A DNA stretch of 64,000 nucleotides from Epiperipatus broadwayi (lineage: Eukaryota; Onychophora; Udeonychophora; Euonychophora; Peripatidae). A program made the position numbers and the translations under genes. Positions 10,408-21,477 of the stretch are shown in pieces; the stretch's first letter is position 1; each line of letters starts with the position of its first letter. The stretch is taken from positions 665,501 through 729,500 of the forward strand of contig JAQFVV010000142.1 of NCBI GenBank assembly GCA_028023455.1, read 5' to 3'. The notes beneath the pieces are model-generated. The model was not told the origin of the DNA. It did not search any database and saw nothing but the letters and a program-made list of their open reading frames with translations.

Positions 10408-13010
10408 CTGAAACAAAATTATCAGTGGGGCAGATTCAGCAAAGTGAATTGTAAAAATAGCCAATGGAGATGTTTTTTTGGTTAGAGCAATTGAAAAAAT
10501 GGCAGAGTTGGTTAAGATGGGCATTTGAGCTCTTCTTTCAAGGATATAATTAAATCTTGTGATTGTGCCATAGGATTTTAACACTTTTTGTAAATCAAAA
10601 TTCATTTAACAGTTTCTGATATTTATTCATAGCTATAAAAGACAGAACTTTCCAGCCCTGTGCCCTCTGTCAAATAAATAAAAACTATGTTTTGTACTAA
10701 AATATGTCTAAACAAAAAAGCAGATTTTTCTTATAGATCTTAGTAATAATAAAAATTCAAATTAGCTTTCTATATTATGCTGGTATCCAAGGCAACACTA
10801 AACAAAAACAGACTAAATTCTTTTAAAACATGTACTCCTAATCTAGACTGCCAATATTTGTAAACAAATAAATAAAACTTTTTGTTTATATAAATCTTAG
10901 TGAAAAAAAAATCAATTAATAAATGATTTAATATAAGATGAAATGCATGAATATTTCTTTTTTGGAAAATGTTTCTATGTAAAGAATTATTTAAATGGAT
11001 ATGTTTAACATACTCAAAATAGAATGGATATAACTCTGCTTCCGGCAAATTTGATCCATGGAATATGTACTTGTTATCTTAGCATTAGTGATAGCCTACT
11101 CATTTGGTTTAAGAGAAATACTAGTAATTTTTGGGATTTACTTTAATATTCTGAATATCATTGTTGTAACATCATTGACATCATAAGACAAATTTTATCT
11201 TTGGTTCATATATAAGTGAGTTTTTATTCTTAATATCAAGACTGTGTCAAAATGTAGGCTGGATCACATCCATCATTAATCATTTAGTGAGGTCAGTTAA
11301 ATGTGGAATAACTTAACTTCATTAACTTTAAAGTTTTATATATAATGTACAAATAAGTTATATATATATATATATAATTTCCATTCAATCACATTTCTGA
11401 AACTAGAATAAAACAATCTGAAAAAGGCATGGTCCCCCAAAAATCAGGCAGCATTTCATGCTAAATCAGCACTCATCCATAGGTCCAGGTCACTATTTCT
11501 TACATAGATCTTCAAAATTTTTTCAGTACTTATAGATGACAGATTATTACAGTTTGATTTTTAAGTGCCAATATTTTTGTATTCACAACTTTGACACCAA
11601 TGACTTCATATAATTATATTAATGGTTATTTTTATTTCTTTATCAAACTAGAGATTACTTTTATTTCAGATATCCATTTTAAATTTTAGTTAAAGAATAA
11701 AAGACTTGTACTTTTAGAAAGGTAGCCACATCTGCACCCCTACCTGCAGATTGATGGCTTGATCACTTTTACTATCTCATTCTCAAAAAGGTTTGGAACT
11801 GATTTACATCAGTTATGAATATATGTAATATAATTAAATACAGGATTTTCTCAACATTATATGTAATTTCTGATCTTCCCAACTGACGATAATGTATAGC
11901 ATTTGGTTGATTTATTATGAACGGAAAATTACATAATTGTCTATATACTCTTTTAGAATATACTTTATTATATATCTACATAAGTATATGCAATATTTGA
12001 TAATATGGCGAATTACAGCATATGAACTATTATGGAAAGAAACTACACTTTACACATGCATTATAAAATAGACATACATTCTTCCATCAATAAATGTTTT
12101 AAAAGAATATGTACACCGCTATCCTTTTAAAACATATATTGACGGAGTGTGTGGCATATTTTATGACACATAAGTGAAGAATAGATTTCTTATACATATG
12201 TATATGTAAATAATTGTAATAAAATGTATATATACATGTATGTATACCTACACAGGCAATCATAGATACCTTTTATAAGATAAAAAATTACGTCATAAAA
12301 TATATTCACATAAATAAATTATTCATAAAAATAAAAGTAAAGAATTTAAAAAATAATTTTGTAAGAATTTTTTTTTTACTTAAATAATTAGTATTAAAAA
12401 TAAATTTTATAAAAGATTTTTAGAGATATCAATGAAAAATTTTAAATGTTTATTTAATTTTTAATGCAACTTAATCTAAAAAGCAGCTACAGTTTTTATT
12501 ACACCAGCATCCCGGAGAAAGGGTCTCATTTAATGAAAATATTTTTAATTTACGTTTGTTTAAAATTATTATTTAAAATTAGTTTTAAATGTTTATTTAG
12601 TCCGGTATTTTATATTTTAAAAATATAATTTGCCAAAAAAAAAAAAAGTACAAATATATTTATATTAATGTATATATATGTAAGTTCTACATTTTTATGT
12701 ATATGTATATATTTTTATTTATTACTTATACAATTTGAACTTATTTTTCGACCTGTTTGATTTACATATATATACAAATATCTGGAACATCCTTAAAGCA
12801 AAATATTTTAATAATTATAAATTTCTTTAGCGTCATTTTTTTTTTCTTCTATATTATATAAAAAAAGTAACATTATAAAAAAAATTAAATTAAAAAAAAT
12901 AGGAACTAAAAAAAATGTTTAAAAAGAAAATCAAAATATTAATATTTATAATACTTTTCAAAGTTATGTTATCGTCCTTAAATTTTTGACGTATGTATGT
13001 TTACGTTTAC
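10408..13010. other. AT-rich intron-like DNA with one repeat copy
   Basis: No coding region. It includes a hammerhead-family repeat at 11428-11510, a (TA)n run near 11360-11376, and long A or T runs. Frames at 10770-11048 and similar are short and compositionally random. Confidence 0.5.
11428..11510 (-). repeat. Hammerhead-bearing repeat, sister subfamily, decayed
   Basis: On the minus strand it has the shared upstream block TAGTGACCTGGACC, a core reading GGATGAG where CTGATGAG is expected, the stem GTGCTGATTTAGCAT, then GAAA. Only the 5' core is damaged. Downstream GGGGGACCAT matches the 29.1 kb relative. Confidence 0.65.
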
Positions 13011-13073
13011 CTACTGGCTCATTTTCACAATTGCCATCAAAAACCCTTTCTTCCTCTAGGATGCTACAACATG
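13011..13073 (-). CDS. Possible 63 bp internal exon
   Basis: On the minus strand a pyrimidine-rich acceptor (TTTTTTATTCTAG) precedes 13073 and a donor GTAAACG follows 13011. The only open frame reads CCSILEEERVFDGNCENEPV, preceded by two bases and leaving one base, so the exon length is a multiple of three. It is richer in GC than its surroundings. In that frame its start phase does not match the end phase of the 54 kb exon (or that exon's inner donor), and in the frames that would fit it hits a stop within a few codons; either it belongs to a different gene or other exons lie between. No family is recognised. Confidence 0.4.
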
Positions 13074-15173
13074 CTAGAATAAAAAAAAAAGAAATAAATG
13101 AATTAATAATAAAAGTAAAAAAAATCACTGAAAAAAATCTATATACATATATTAAAAATTAATGTTATTAAAATGAACAAATAAAATAGTAATAAGTTGT
13201 AATCATTCATTATAAAATATAAGAGAAAATCAAACAAGCTATGCCTAAATGACTTTGAGAAAATATAAAATTGTATGAAATAATATATTTTAATATAACA
13301 ATTATCTATTTATTTTTTGTTTAATGTAATGCAAAATTTTAAAACAAATATATATAACTAATAAAAATAATTTTTAATTTTCTATATGAAGTATGATTTA
13401 TAAGTATGTAATATGTTATATGTGTTTGATGTTTTTTTGATAGTCATTATACAACCATACAATCATCTCTAAACTTTTGTGAGTAAATATCTCTTTATCA
13501 GTAGGAATAAACCTAACACCTTATTTTAAACATGATATAACTATTGTTAATTTACTACATGGATTATCAAACACTAGAAAACAAAGTTTTGACCATATTT
13601 CTATTCTTTATAACAAAAATACATGGAAATATTTAATTCAACATTTTCAACCCTCTGGAGAAAGTTAAAATATTATTTACAGAATGTCAAGAAAGACATG
13701 ATTCTTTCATATTCTCAAACCTATAAAAATAGTTTTCTGGATTTAAATCCATTTAACAACTTGGTTTAAAGTAAAAGAGAACATTCTTTTATTCAACAAC
13801 AAACTCTGACAAAAGAGCTATTATAACTGAATGGAAAAAAGTTGTTTAGCTTCTGGAGGATTGTCAATTAATAGTAATTGATAGTTTCCTGGCTAAATCA
13901 AAAGTTATTTCTGTTTACATGCATATAATTTACTTATTTCTATTTTTATTATAATAACAATCCATCAAAACATTTAATTCAACATATATATTGTAAGGGA
14001 TGGAAAGATCTACCCATTCTTTTTAAATGCCATTATAATTTTTTTTAAAAATCTCTTTGATTTGATTTTTACATAAGAATTTGTATATAGGTTGTTATTG
14101 TTGTTAGTTGTTATTTAGTATATTTTTGTTTATTTATTGTTAGTATATGCTTTGTTTTGAAATGGTAAGATTTTGATAGCAATGGTGACATATATAAATT
14201 CGCATATGTATGTATATGTAAACAATTGTAAGCAGTAGCATCTAAATTGCTAGTTATAATTAGATTATCTTTTTATTTTTGGTAATTATTTGGGATACAA
14301 TGGTATTGTTTGTTATTTATTTATTTTGTCAACTCCAAAAATAAATTTTCATGTAATATTATTTTTGTTATTATTATTAGTATTTTTTTTCATCTTAATA
14401 TTTTAAAATCAACAATCAGAAGTTGTAAAGATTTTTAAGTCAGCATATGGGTTGTAACAATAGAAAAAAGATTACTATAGCAACAAAGAAGGATAATCTC
14501 CATAAAACAGAAAAAAAGCCATAACTTTATTTTGTCTACTCCACAAATTCTTCTTTTGATATCAATATAATAACTGTTGGACCAAGATATAACACTGAAA
14601 TGATTGGCTAGGTTAACTTTGCTATCCAAGGGTAATTTCCACCCTTTGCCTACCTTATTTCACTATTGGAGTCCAGTAAAATATGCAGCTTAACACCAAA
14701 CCAGCATTTGTAAGCAAACCTAAAAAAAATAGCTATTTTTTTAACTTTTAAGTTTCTTTTAATGATCCTAAGCTTAATATCCAAATAGATTTATTTCTAC
14801 AGCTGAATATAAAGAGAATGCCAGGAATTAATTGTTTTTTTAAAAAAAAAATCTATAAATTCACATGTTGCTAATATATATATTTTAAAGTTATTTTACA
14901 TACTATGGAATGGAAACAAGACCAAAATATTTAAAGTAAACAAGAGACTAAAAACAATGGAAAAGTTTGTGGTTACGGGGTAATTAAAATTAATCAATTT
15001 ATCTATTCATTTATTGATTTTTTTTTATTTCTAGTTTTCTTTATTATAAAACTTATTGTTTATTTTACAAAACATTTTAAGATAGATGTTACATGTATAT
15101 AGTAACTTGAAATCTAACTGATCATTATAATTTAAATATATGTTTTTCATAAAATGTTGAAATTAAATTTACA
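13074..15173. other. AT-rich, nothing recognised
   Basis: Unique AT-rich sequence with poly-A and poly-T runs and no supported gene. The minus-strand frame at 14435-14629 has no recognisable motif. Confidence 0.5.
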
Positions 15174-16270
15174 AAGATATATTTGTAACTGTTTGGTTAG
15201 TTTGATGAAAGGCAGGTAATATGTAATTTTTGGTAATATTGTCATATACAGTTTCAGAACAAAATTAATCACCTTTGCACCAAACTCTTCTGGACAGGGA
15301 AGACTGTGGCCATCAGCCTCCGACAAATCCAGCTGCCTCGGAGGTTCAATGGCTTGTCTTTCCATTCTATTCAAGCAGCCATCCTCCAAAAAACACATAA
15401 TACGCTACATAATTTGATACATTCCTTTGGCTATAACAACATCACCAAAAAGATTTCCCCAACAGATCGACCCCCACCAGGGAAAATGCCATGGATATCA
15501 TCCCTTATCAATCTTCTAAGTCAATACAAAACAATCATGGACACCAATCTCAACATTAAAATCACCTTGCGGGATGCGTACCACCTAATCAACCCACATT
15601 CACAACCTCCCAAAAGTAGCCTCAACCTCACAAACCAAAAATTAATTAACCACTTTAAAAGATGGTGTCTGGAGCCCAAGTATCTGGACTTCATCATCAA
15701 AATTAACCTTAGCATGCTTCCCACAAATTGGTTCCTTTTTTACTGAAGAGGTAACTCCAACATTGATCCAACCTGCAGTTTATGTTCTCATAAAGAGGAA
15801 ACCATTGAGCACTTCATATATTGCTGTCCAAACCTTAAAACAGTCAGAGATATAGTCTTCACCAACTCCAATATAAGACCGGACCTAATTCTCTTGCCCA
15901 TAAAAGTAATCCACACTGGAACATTTGCTATCATTGGACTAACCATTTTCATTCTCTATGCAGTCTGGGTAGTACATTGCAAGTTGATAATGGAACTGCC
16001 CCGCCTAGACCCAGATCTGTTGTTCTGCGAAACAATAAAGAAAATCAGGAAGAGAGATGAGCTCATCTCTCCCAAAAAATCCTTTGAGGACACCTGGAAC
16101 CTATTCACCCTCCCTACTACTAACAACAGAACAACAAACATGCTGGTCTACTAAACCACTCATAAAAACTCTCAGAACTTAGCATAACCTCATTTAACTT
16201 TGTATATATCCTTTCTAATTTGTACACAAAGTAATTAATAAATATATTTTTGAAACAAGATATATTTGTA
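15174..16270 (+). mobile_element. 5'-truncated LINE with target-site duplication
   Basis: A perfect 14 bp direct repeat, AAGATATATTTGTA, lies at 15174-15187 and at 16257-16270. It brackets a segment clearly richer in GC than its surroundings that holds the C-terminus of a non-LTR retrotransposon and a short 3' UTR with ATTAATAAA-like signals. This defines the inserted unit as 15188-16256. Only the end of the polyprotein was copied, the usual outcome of target-primed reverse transcription. Confidence 0.88.
15306..16154 (+). pseudogene. LINE ORF2 C-terminus with zf-RVT motif
   Basis: One continuous frame of 283 codons interrupted by a single TGA at 15744-15746; the same reading frame resumes directly afterwards (RGNSNIDPTCSLC) and runs to TAA at 16152. 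The post-break segment carries the zf-RVT zinc-binding pattern CSLC followed by EHFIYCCP (C-x2-C, H, C), typical of the C-terminus of several LINE clades. The upstream part (146 codons) is the poorly conserved region after the reverse transcriptase. The TGA replaces a codon after LFY, most simply a tryptophan TGG to TGA change. It is a different LINE clade from the RTE copies elsewhere in the window; I cannot name the clade. Confidence 0.8.
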
Positions 16271-16785
16271 TGATGTTTGTAAATAGCTTTTTTTTTAAAA
16301 AAAAAAATGTTTTGATTTAATAGTAGTAAAAATAAATGTTAAAGGCCATTTAATATTCAATCTTCAGTCTTTAATCATTAATCTTATATACATAAATAGT
16401 ATAAACAAATCGGTAAATTCTAAGTTATAAAAAATATTAATTGTAGATATTATACTTCAGTGGCTAACAAAACTTGTGAAAAAATAAGTATTTTACATGT
16501 ATATATATAAACACCAAATAATAAACAAGTGTATAGTTTGAATTGAAGAATAAACAAAGCATTATTTTTTGTATCGTTGAATCATTTACATAAATATATA
16601 ACATAATAAATTTATGTCTCCACATTTTATCATTTTTTTAAATAAATTTTTTTAATCATTTGATTATTATAATCTTATTATCAGATGTGTTTTAAGAGGA
16701 TGGATCAAGTTATAATTATTCAATATTGGAATCGTAAGTTGACATTCTCATGTGCATTGTTTAAGTGTTATTTTGATATATATAT
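16271..16785. other. AT-rich spacer
   Basis: Nothing recognised between the LINE and the tandem array. Confidence 0.5.
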
Positions 16786-18426
16786 ATGAAAAACAAAAAC
16801 AAGTTAATCACGTAACCTGCTATCACTTGTTATTTATGTTCAAAAGATGGCGCTTCACCAAAACCACCGAACAAGTGTAAGATTTGTTTACATAAACGAA
16901 AAAAGAGTCAGAAATTAACTACCTCTTTCATTTGCTCACCCCCAGATCAGCTGATTTCAAGCTGGTTTGCTCTCCTCAGTGGGGGATAGAGTATAGAAAC
17001 TAGATCTAAACACTGACTCTCAAGTGTTTATGCAAAACGTTTCTATCAGATTGCAAGCATGAATTTTTCAGACCGTTAAAGTCTTTAAACTCAGCCTAGC
17101 AAGCCAGATATTTATATGGGTCTGATCTCAGTTCAGAATCACCATATAATCAAAGTCTCTGCAATATATATCATTGCAAGAAAACTTTAAAGGTGCATTT
17201 ATGAAAAACAAAAACAAGTTAATCACGTAACCTGCTATCACTTGTTATTTATGTTCAAAAGATGGCGCTTCACCAAAACCACCGAACAAGTGTAAGATTT
17301 GTTTACATAAACGAAAAAAGAGTCAGAAATTAACTACCTCTTTCATTTGCTCACCCCCAGATCAGCTGATTTCAAGCTGGTTTGCTCTCCTCAGTGGGGG
17401 ATAGAGTATAGAAACTAGATCTAAACACTGACTCTCAAGTGTTTATGCAAAACGTTTCTATCAGATTGCAGGCGTGAATTTTTCAGACCGGTAAAGTCTT
17501 CAAACTCAGCCTAGCAAGCTAGATATTTATATGGGTCTGATCTCAGTTCAGAATCACCATATAATCAAAGTCTCTGCAATATATATCATTGCAAGAAAAC
17601 TTTAAAGGTGCATTTATGAAAAACAAAAACAAGTTAATCACGTAACCTGCTATCACTTGTTATTTATGTTCAAAAGATGGCGCTTCACCAAAACCACCGA
17701 ACAAGTGTAAGATTTGTTTACATAAACGAAAAAAGAGTCAGAAATTAACTACCTCTTTCATTTGCTCACCCCCAGATCAGCTGATTTCAAGCTGGTTTGC
17801 TCTCCTCAGTGGGGGATAGAGTATAGAAACTAGATCTAAACACTGACTCTCAAGTGTTTATGCAAAACGTTTCTATCAGATTGCAAGCAGTGAATTTTTC
17901 AGACCGGTAAAGTCTTCAAACTCAGCCTAGCAAGCCAGATATTTATATGGGTCTGATCTCAGTTCAGAATCACCATATAATCAAAGTCTCTGCAATATAT
18001 ATCATTGCAAGAAAACTTTAAAGGTGCATTTATGAAAAACAAAAACAAGTTAATCACGTAACCTGCTATCACTTGTTATTTATGTTCAAAAGATGGCGCT
18101 TCACCAAAACCACCGAACAAGTGTAAGATTTGTTTACATAAACGAAAAAAGAGTCAGAAATTAACTCCCTCTTTCATTTGCTCACCCCCAGATCAGCTGA
18201 TTTCAAGCTGGTTTGCTCTCCTCAGTGGGGGATAGAGTATAGAAACTAGATCTAAACACTGACTCTCAAGTGTTTATGCAAAACGTTTCTATCAGATTGC
18301 AAGCGTGAATTTTCCAGACCGGTAAAGTCTTCAAACTCAGCCTAGCAAGCCAGATATTTATATGGGTCTGATCTCAGTTCAGAATCACCATATAATCAAA
18401 GTCTCTGCAATATATATCATTGCAAG

Positions 18427-18429
<3 letters not shown>
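16786..18429 (+). repeat. Four tandem copies of a 415 bp unit
   Basis: Unit starts are 16786, 17201, 17616 and 18032 (periods 415, 415, 416), each opening ATGAAAAACAAAAACAAG. Copies differ at only a handful of sites, clustered around GCAAGC(A/G)TGAA and the AGACCG(T/G)TAAAGTCTT segment. The unit is clearly richer in GC than the flanks and has no long open frame. Each unit can fold: a CCCCCA/TGGGGG stem, an inner CAGCT/AGCTG stem, and the palindrome-like GCAATATATATCATTGC. The last copy lacks the final CTTTAAAGGTGCATTT and runs into an (AG)n tract. Confidence 0.97.

Positions 18430-18485
<56 letters not shown>
18430..18485. repeat. (AG)n microsatellite
   Basis: About 28 AG units directly abutting the last 415 bp repeat; it may have arisen from the unit's GAAAA end. 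Confidence 0.96.
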
Positions 18486-18489
<4 letters not shown>

Positions 18490-20380
18490 CTCTAAAATAT
18501 AATATAATTTATTAGTATGTATATTTCATGGTATATATTTAATAAAGTCCAAGTCAAAGAAGTCATAAATGGAATATTGAATTTTGCAGGCTAAGACAGA
18601 AGCCTGATTTAAATAATAAATGTAGATATTTGGTGTTCATGATAAAAGAGATACATAGACATAGCATGGTGGGAAAGAATTCTTATTATATTTTGTGTTG
18701 TTGCTTTTTAAATGATTTAGCCTTAAGAAACACATCTATGATTTTAAATTATTAGTTCAACAAGCTATTATCAATTTATTAGTTATATACATATTTTTAT
18801 TTATTACAGTTTTATGTATAAAACTAATGGATGATTCTTATGCAAACATAAAATTCAATTCATATTTATTGTTCATAAATATTTATGTTTATCTAATGTT
18901 TGACAAAAATTGAAAATTTGAAAAGCCAACTGATTTTATATTTGTTTTTATATATATTTATTACTATTTTAAAAGATCAAACCACAATCTAAGAATAAAG
19001 CATATATCATTTATTTTATAAGAAATGACTTGTTGTTTTCATTTAAAATTTATTAATATTTTATTTTCTCTTTTTAGTGTAAGATTCACAATCAACTAAA
19101 TGATAATATGTTGTAGTTATTCATTCATTTCAGCCATCATTAATTGGAACAGTAAGTCATATAATCTTTGTTTATAATTATAGGTTGGATCCAACAAAAT
19201 TCCCTTTGCTTCCAATCTATATTTAGTAAATAATCAAAGCATTAGTTAAGTTAACTATGATAATTAATCACTTAACATATCTTAGTTAATGCTCTTTAGT
19301 ATCCAGGTTTATTTTATACATAGCTAGCCGAAGTAACAATATAATTAATGACTAAAGCACATTCACTTATGTGTAATATGTTTTCTGTAGTATAGATAAT
19401 TTATCAACAATTACTTTATAAATTAGTATTTCATTCAAATAAAATTAAACATTATAACTTAGTTCATTGTATTTTATATTCATTGGTTGGATTTATTTAT
19501 CTTTTGTTATCTTTATACTTTAATAAAAATTAATCAAAACCTGAGATATGTGATGGTAGAAATAGATTGTCCATTTAAGTTAGCTCACAATTATTGGAGT
19601 GATTTTATTCCTATTTATACATATATCGTATGGTCCATTACATTTTGGCATCTTGCAACATGTGGTTTGATTATTTGCTTGGTGGTTGCTGGTATAATAT
19701 TGCCACATGTGAGCTCAATTAATTAATTGGTTAGTGGTTATGGACATTCCATTACTATATATATATATATATTGTACCAAGATTGGTTGGTACATAATAA
19801 TTGTTTAAAAAATTATTAAAAATAAAAATCCTTTGTTAAAAGAGAAATAATAGGTAAAAGTTTAAGAGTTTTATTGCAGTTTGTTTTCGTAAAAATAATA
19901 TTTAAAAGTCAAAGAGTTTTAAAATAAAAGTTGCAATTAATTAATTAGAAACATCAAACTAAAAGTTTTGAGTTTAAAGAGTTTGTCATATTATTATTAG
20001 TTGAAATATAATTCAAAAGTCTAAAAAATATAAATCTCTTTTCATTCGAGTTAAAGAAAAAAAAGTAATCTTAAAAAAAACTAAATAGTAAATTGACCTT
20101 GGGTTATATATATATGTGTAAATAACAAATTAATGTGAACTTTATAGTAAAATATATATGTGCAATTGTAAATAATAAATAAATGTATGCGTATTAAATA
20201 TTAAAAAATAAATGGAAGTTATCATTAAAAAACAGCGGTGGCTACTAATTAAAAATATAAAACAACATGTTTGCATGGCTACTACTAATTAAACAATCTC
20301 AAAAACACATAGTTAAAGGATTAATAAAGGAATTTAGACAACAGATATTGCTGGAGGATATCAAAATGAAAACATGCATC
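18486..20380. other. AT-rich, no recognised gene
   Basis: Unique AT-rich DNA; a short (TA)n near 19756-19771 lies next to the inverted pair GTACCAA / TTGGTTGGTAC. The frame at 19487-19726 looks random. Confidence 0.5.
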
Positions 20381-20710
20381 ATATATAAGTAGCAAATTTT
20401 TTATCAAACATTTAGTCATGAGAGATAACAGTCAAGTTAATTGTATCAGAGTTCAGTTCAGTCAGTTGAGACTACAGTTCAGAAATCATTTGAGATTAAA
20501 GTTGAAATCAAGAATGCAGTGTTATCTGCCTGTGGAAATAATGTCTGCGTAACAGCTTGAAGAATCTCCATCAGAATCTAATTGTCTCCAGTAATAATAT
20601 CGATGAATAAGAAAGAAACATCCTCAAGAAACTTCAAATCTAACCAGTTAGAGATATCTCATTAGAAGCAGCAAACAGCAAGATGCATCCATGTTCAAAA
20701 TCCTAGGTAA
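20381..20710 (+). promoter_or_regulatory. Possible promoter and non-coding first exon, or LTR piece
   Basis: A TATA box (ATATATAA at 20381-20388) is followed by about 320 bp with unusually balanced, purine-rich composition and no long open frame, ending TCCTAG then GTAAAAAC, a plausible splice donor. The contrast with flanking AT-rich DNA suggests a transcribed segment or a retroelement LTR. No family is recognised. Confidence 0.25.
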
Positions 20711-21477
20711 AAACATTTTCTTATTCTCATTTATATAGTAGCCATTGCATTCATAAAAATTCATGTGAATTCTCCAAAAGTCAAGTATATGAACTCTATA
20801 GCACATAAAAATGAACTATTAATTTGTGTGTTATAAAATATGTGTTTTATATTCTTTAATGCTTTATTATATATGTCAGTGTGTGAATTAATATGTGCGT
20901 GATCATTATATCAGTATTATTAGTTAAAGGAGATTTATAAAATATTTAAATTTAGTATAATTAATGTTAATTAAAATAAATTGTCTTTAAACTAAAACTT
21001 TATTTGTAAGTCAATTCTTTTCATCAATTCTTTTATCAATTCTTTTCACCACTAATTTTGTATAATCTGTTATTCATTAAAAATAGACTGAGCTAGTTAA
21101 GGGATTTTTCAAGCGCTGGATTATGGACCTACTGTCTGAACATGTTAGTCTTAGACTAGCTGGTGCCCAGGATTTACTCCTAAACAAATATAGTGTTTGG
21201 ATAGTAGGGGTTTGAATCTAGCAGATGAGGTGGCCACGATCTGGAAATGTGATCATGCTATGTGTTGCATAGATCGATCTGATAATGGATATTGTTGACA
21301 GCTCTGCTATCAATAATATTCTCCACTTTGCTCAAATGTGCCAGTTCGTCCATGTAATATTTGTAATACAAGATGATAAATGTATTATAAAGAAGTTTGT
21401 AACCAGCCAAAACATTTGCAGTATAAGTAAGATCATCTGTGGATTGAACCCGGTACAATATATATATATATATATTG
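20711..21477. other. AT-rich DNA with short unrecognised segments
   Basis: A moderately GC-rich segment at 21100-21300 has no open frame of note. A (TA)n run at 21460-21477 marks the 5' boundary of the RTE copy. Confidence 0.4.

Noticed and set aside
16786-18429. CRISPR array
   Set aside because: Direct repeats of 415 bp in a eukaryotic, transposon-rich context with no short spacers.
19487-19726. 79-codon plus-strand frame with hydrophobic stretch
   Set aside because: No homology, no splice context, composition typical of AT-rich random frames.
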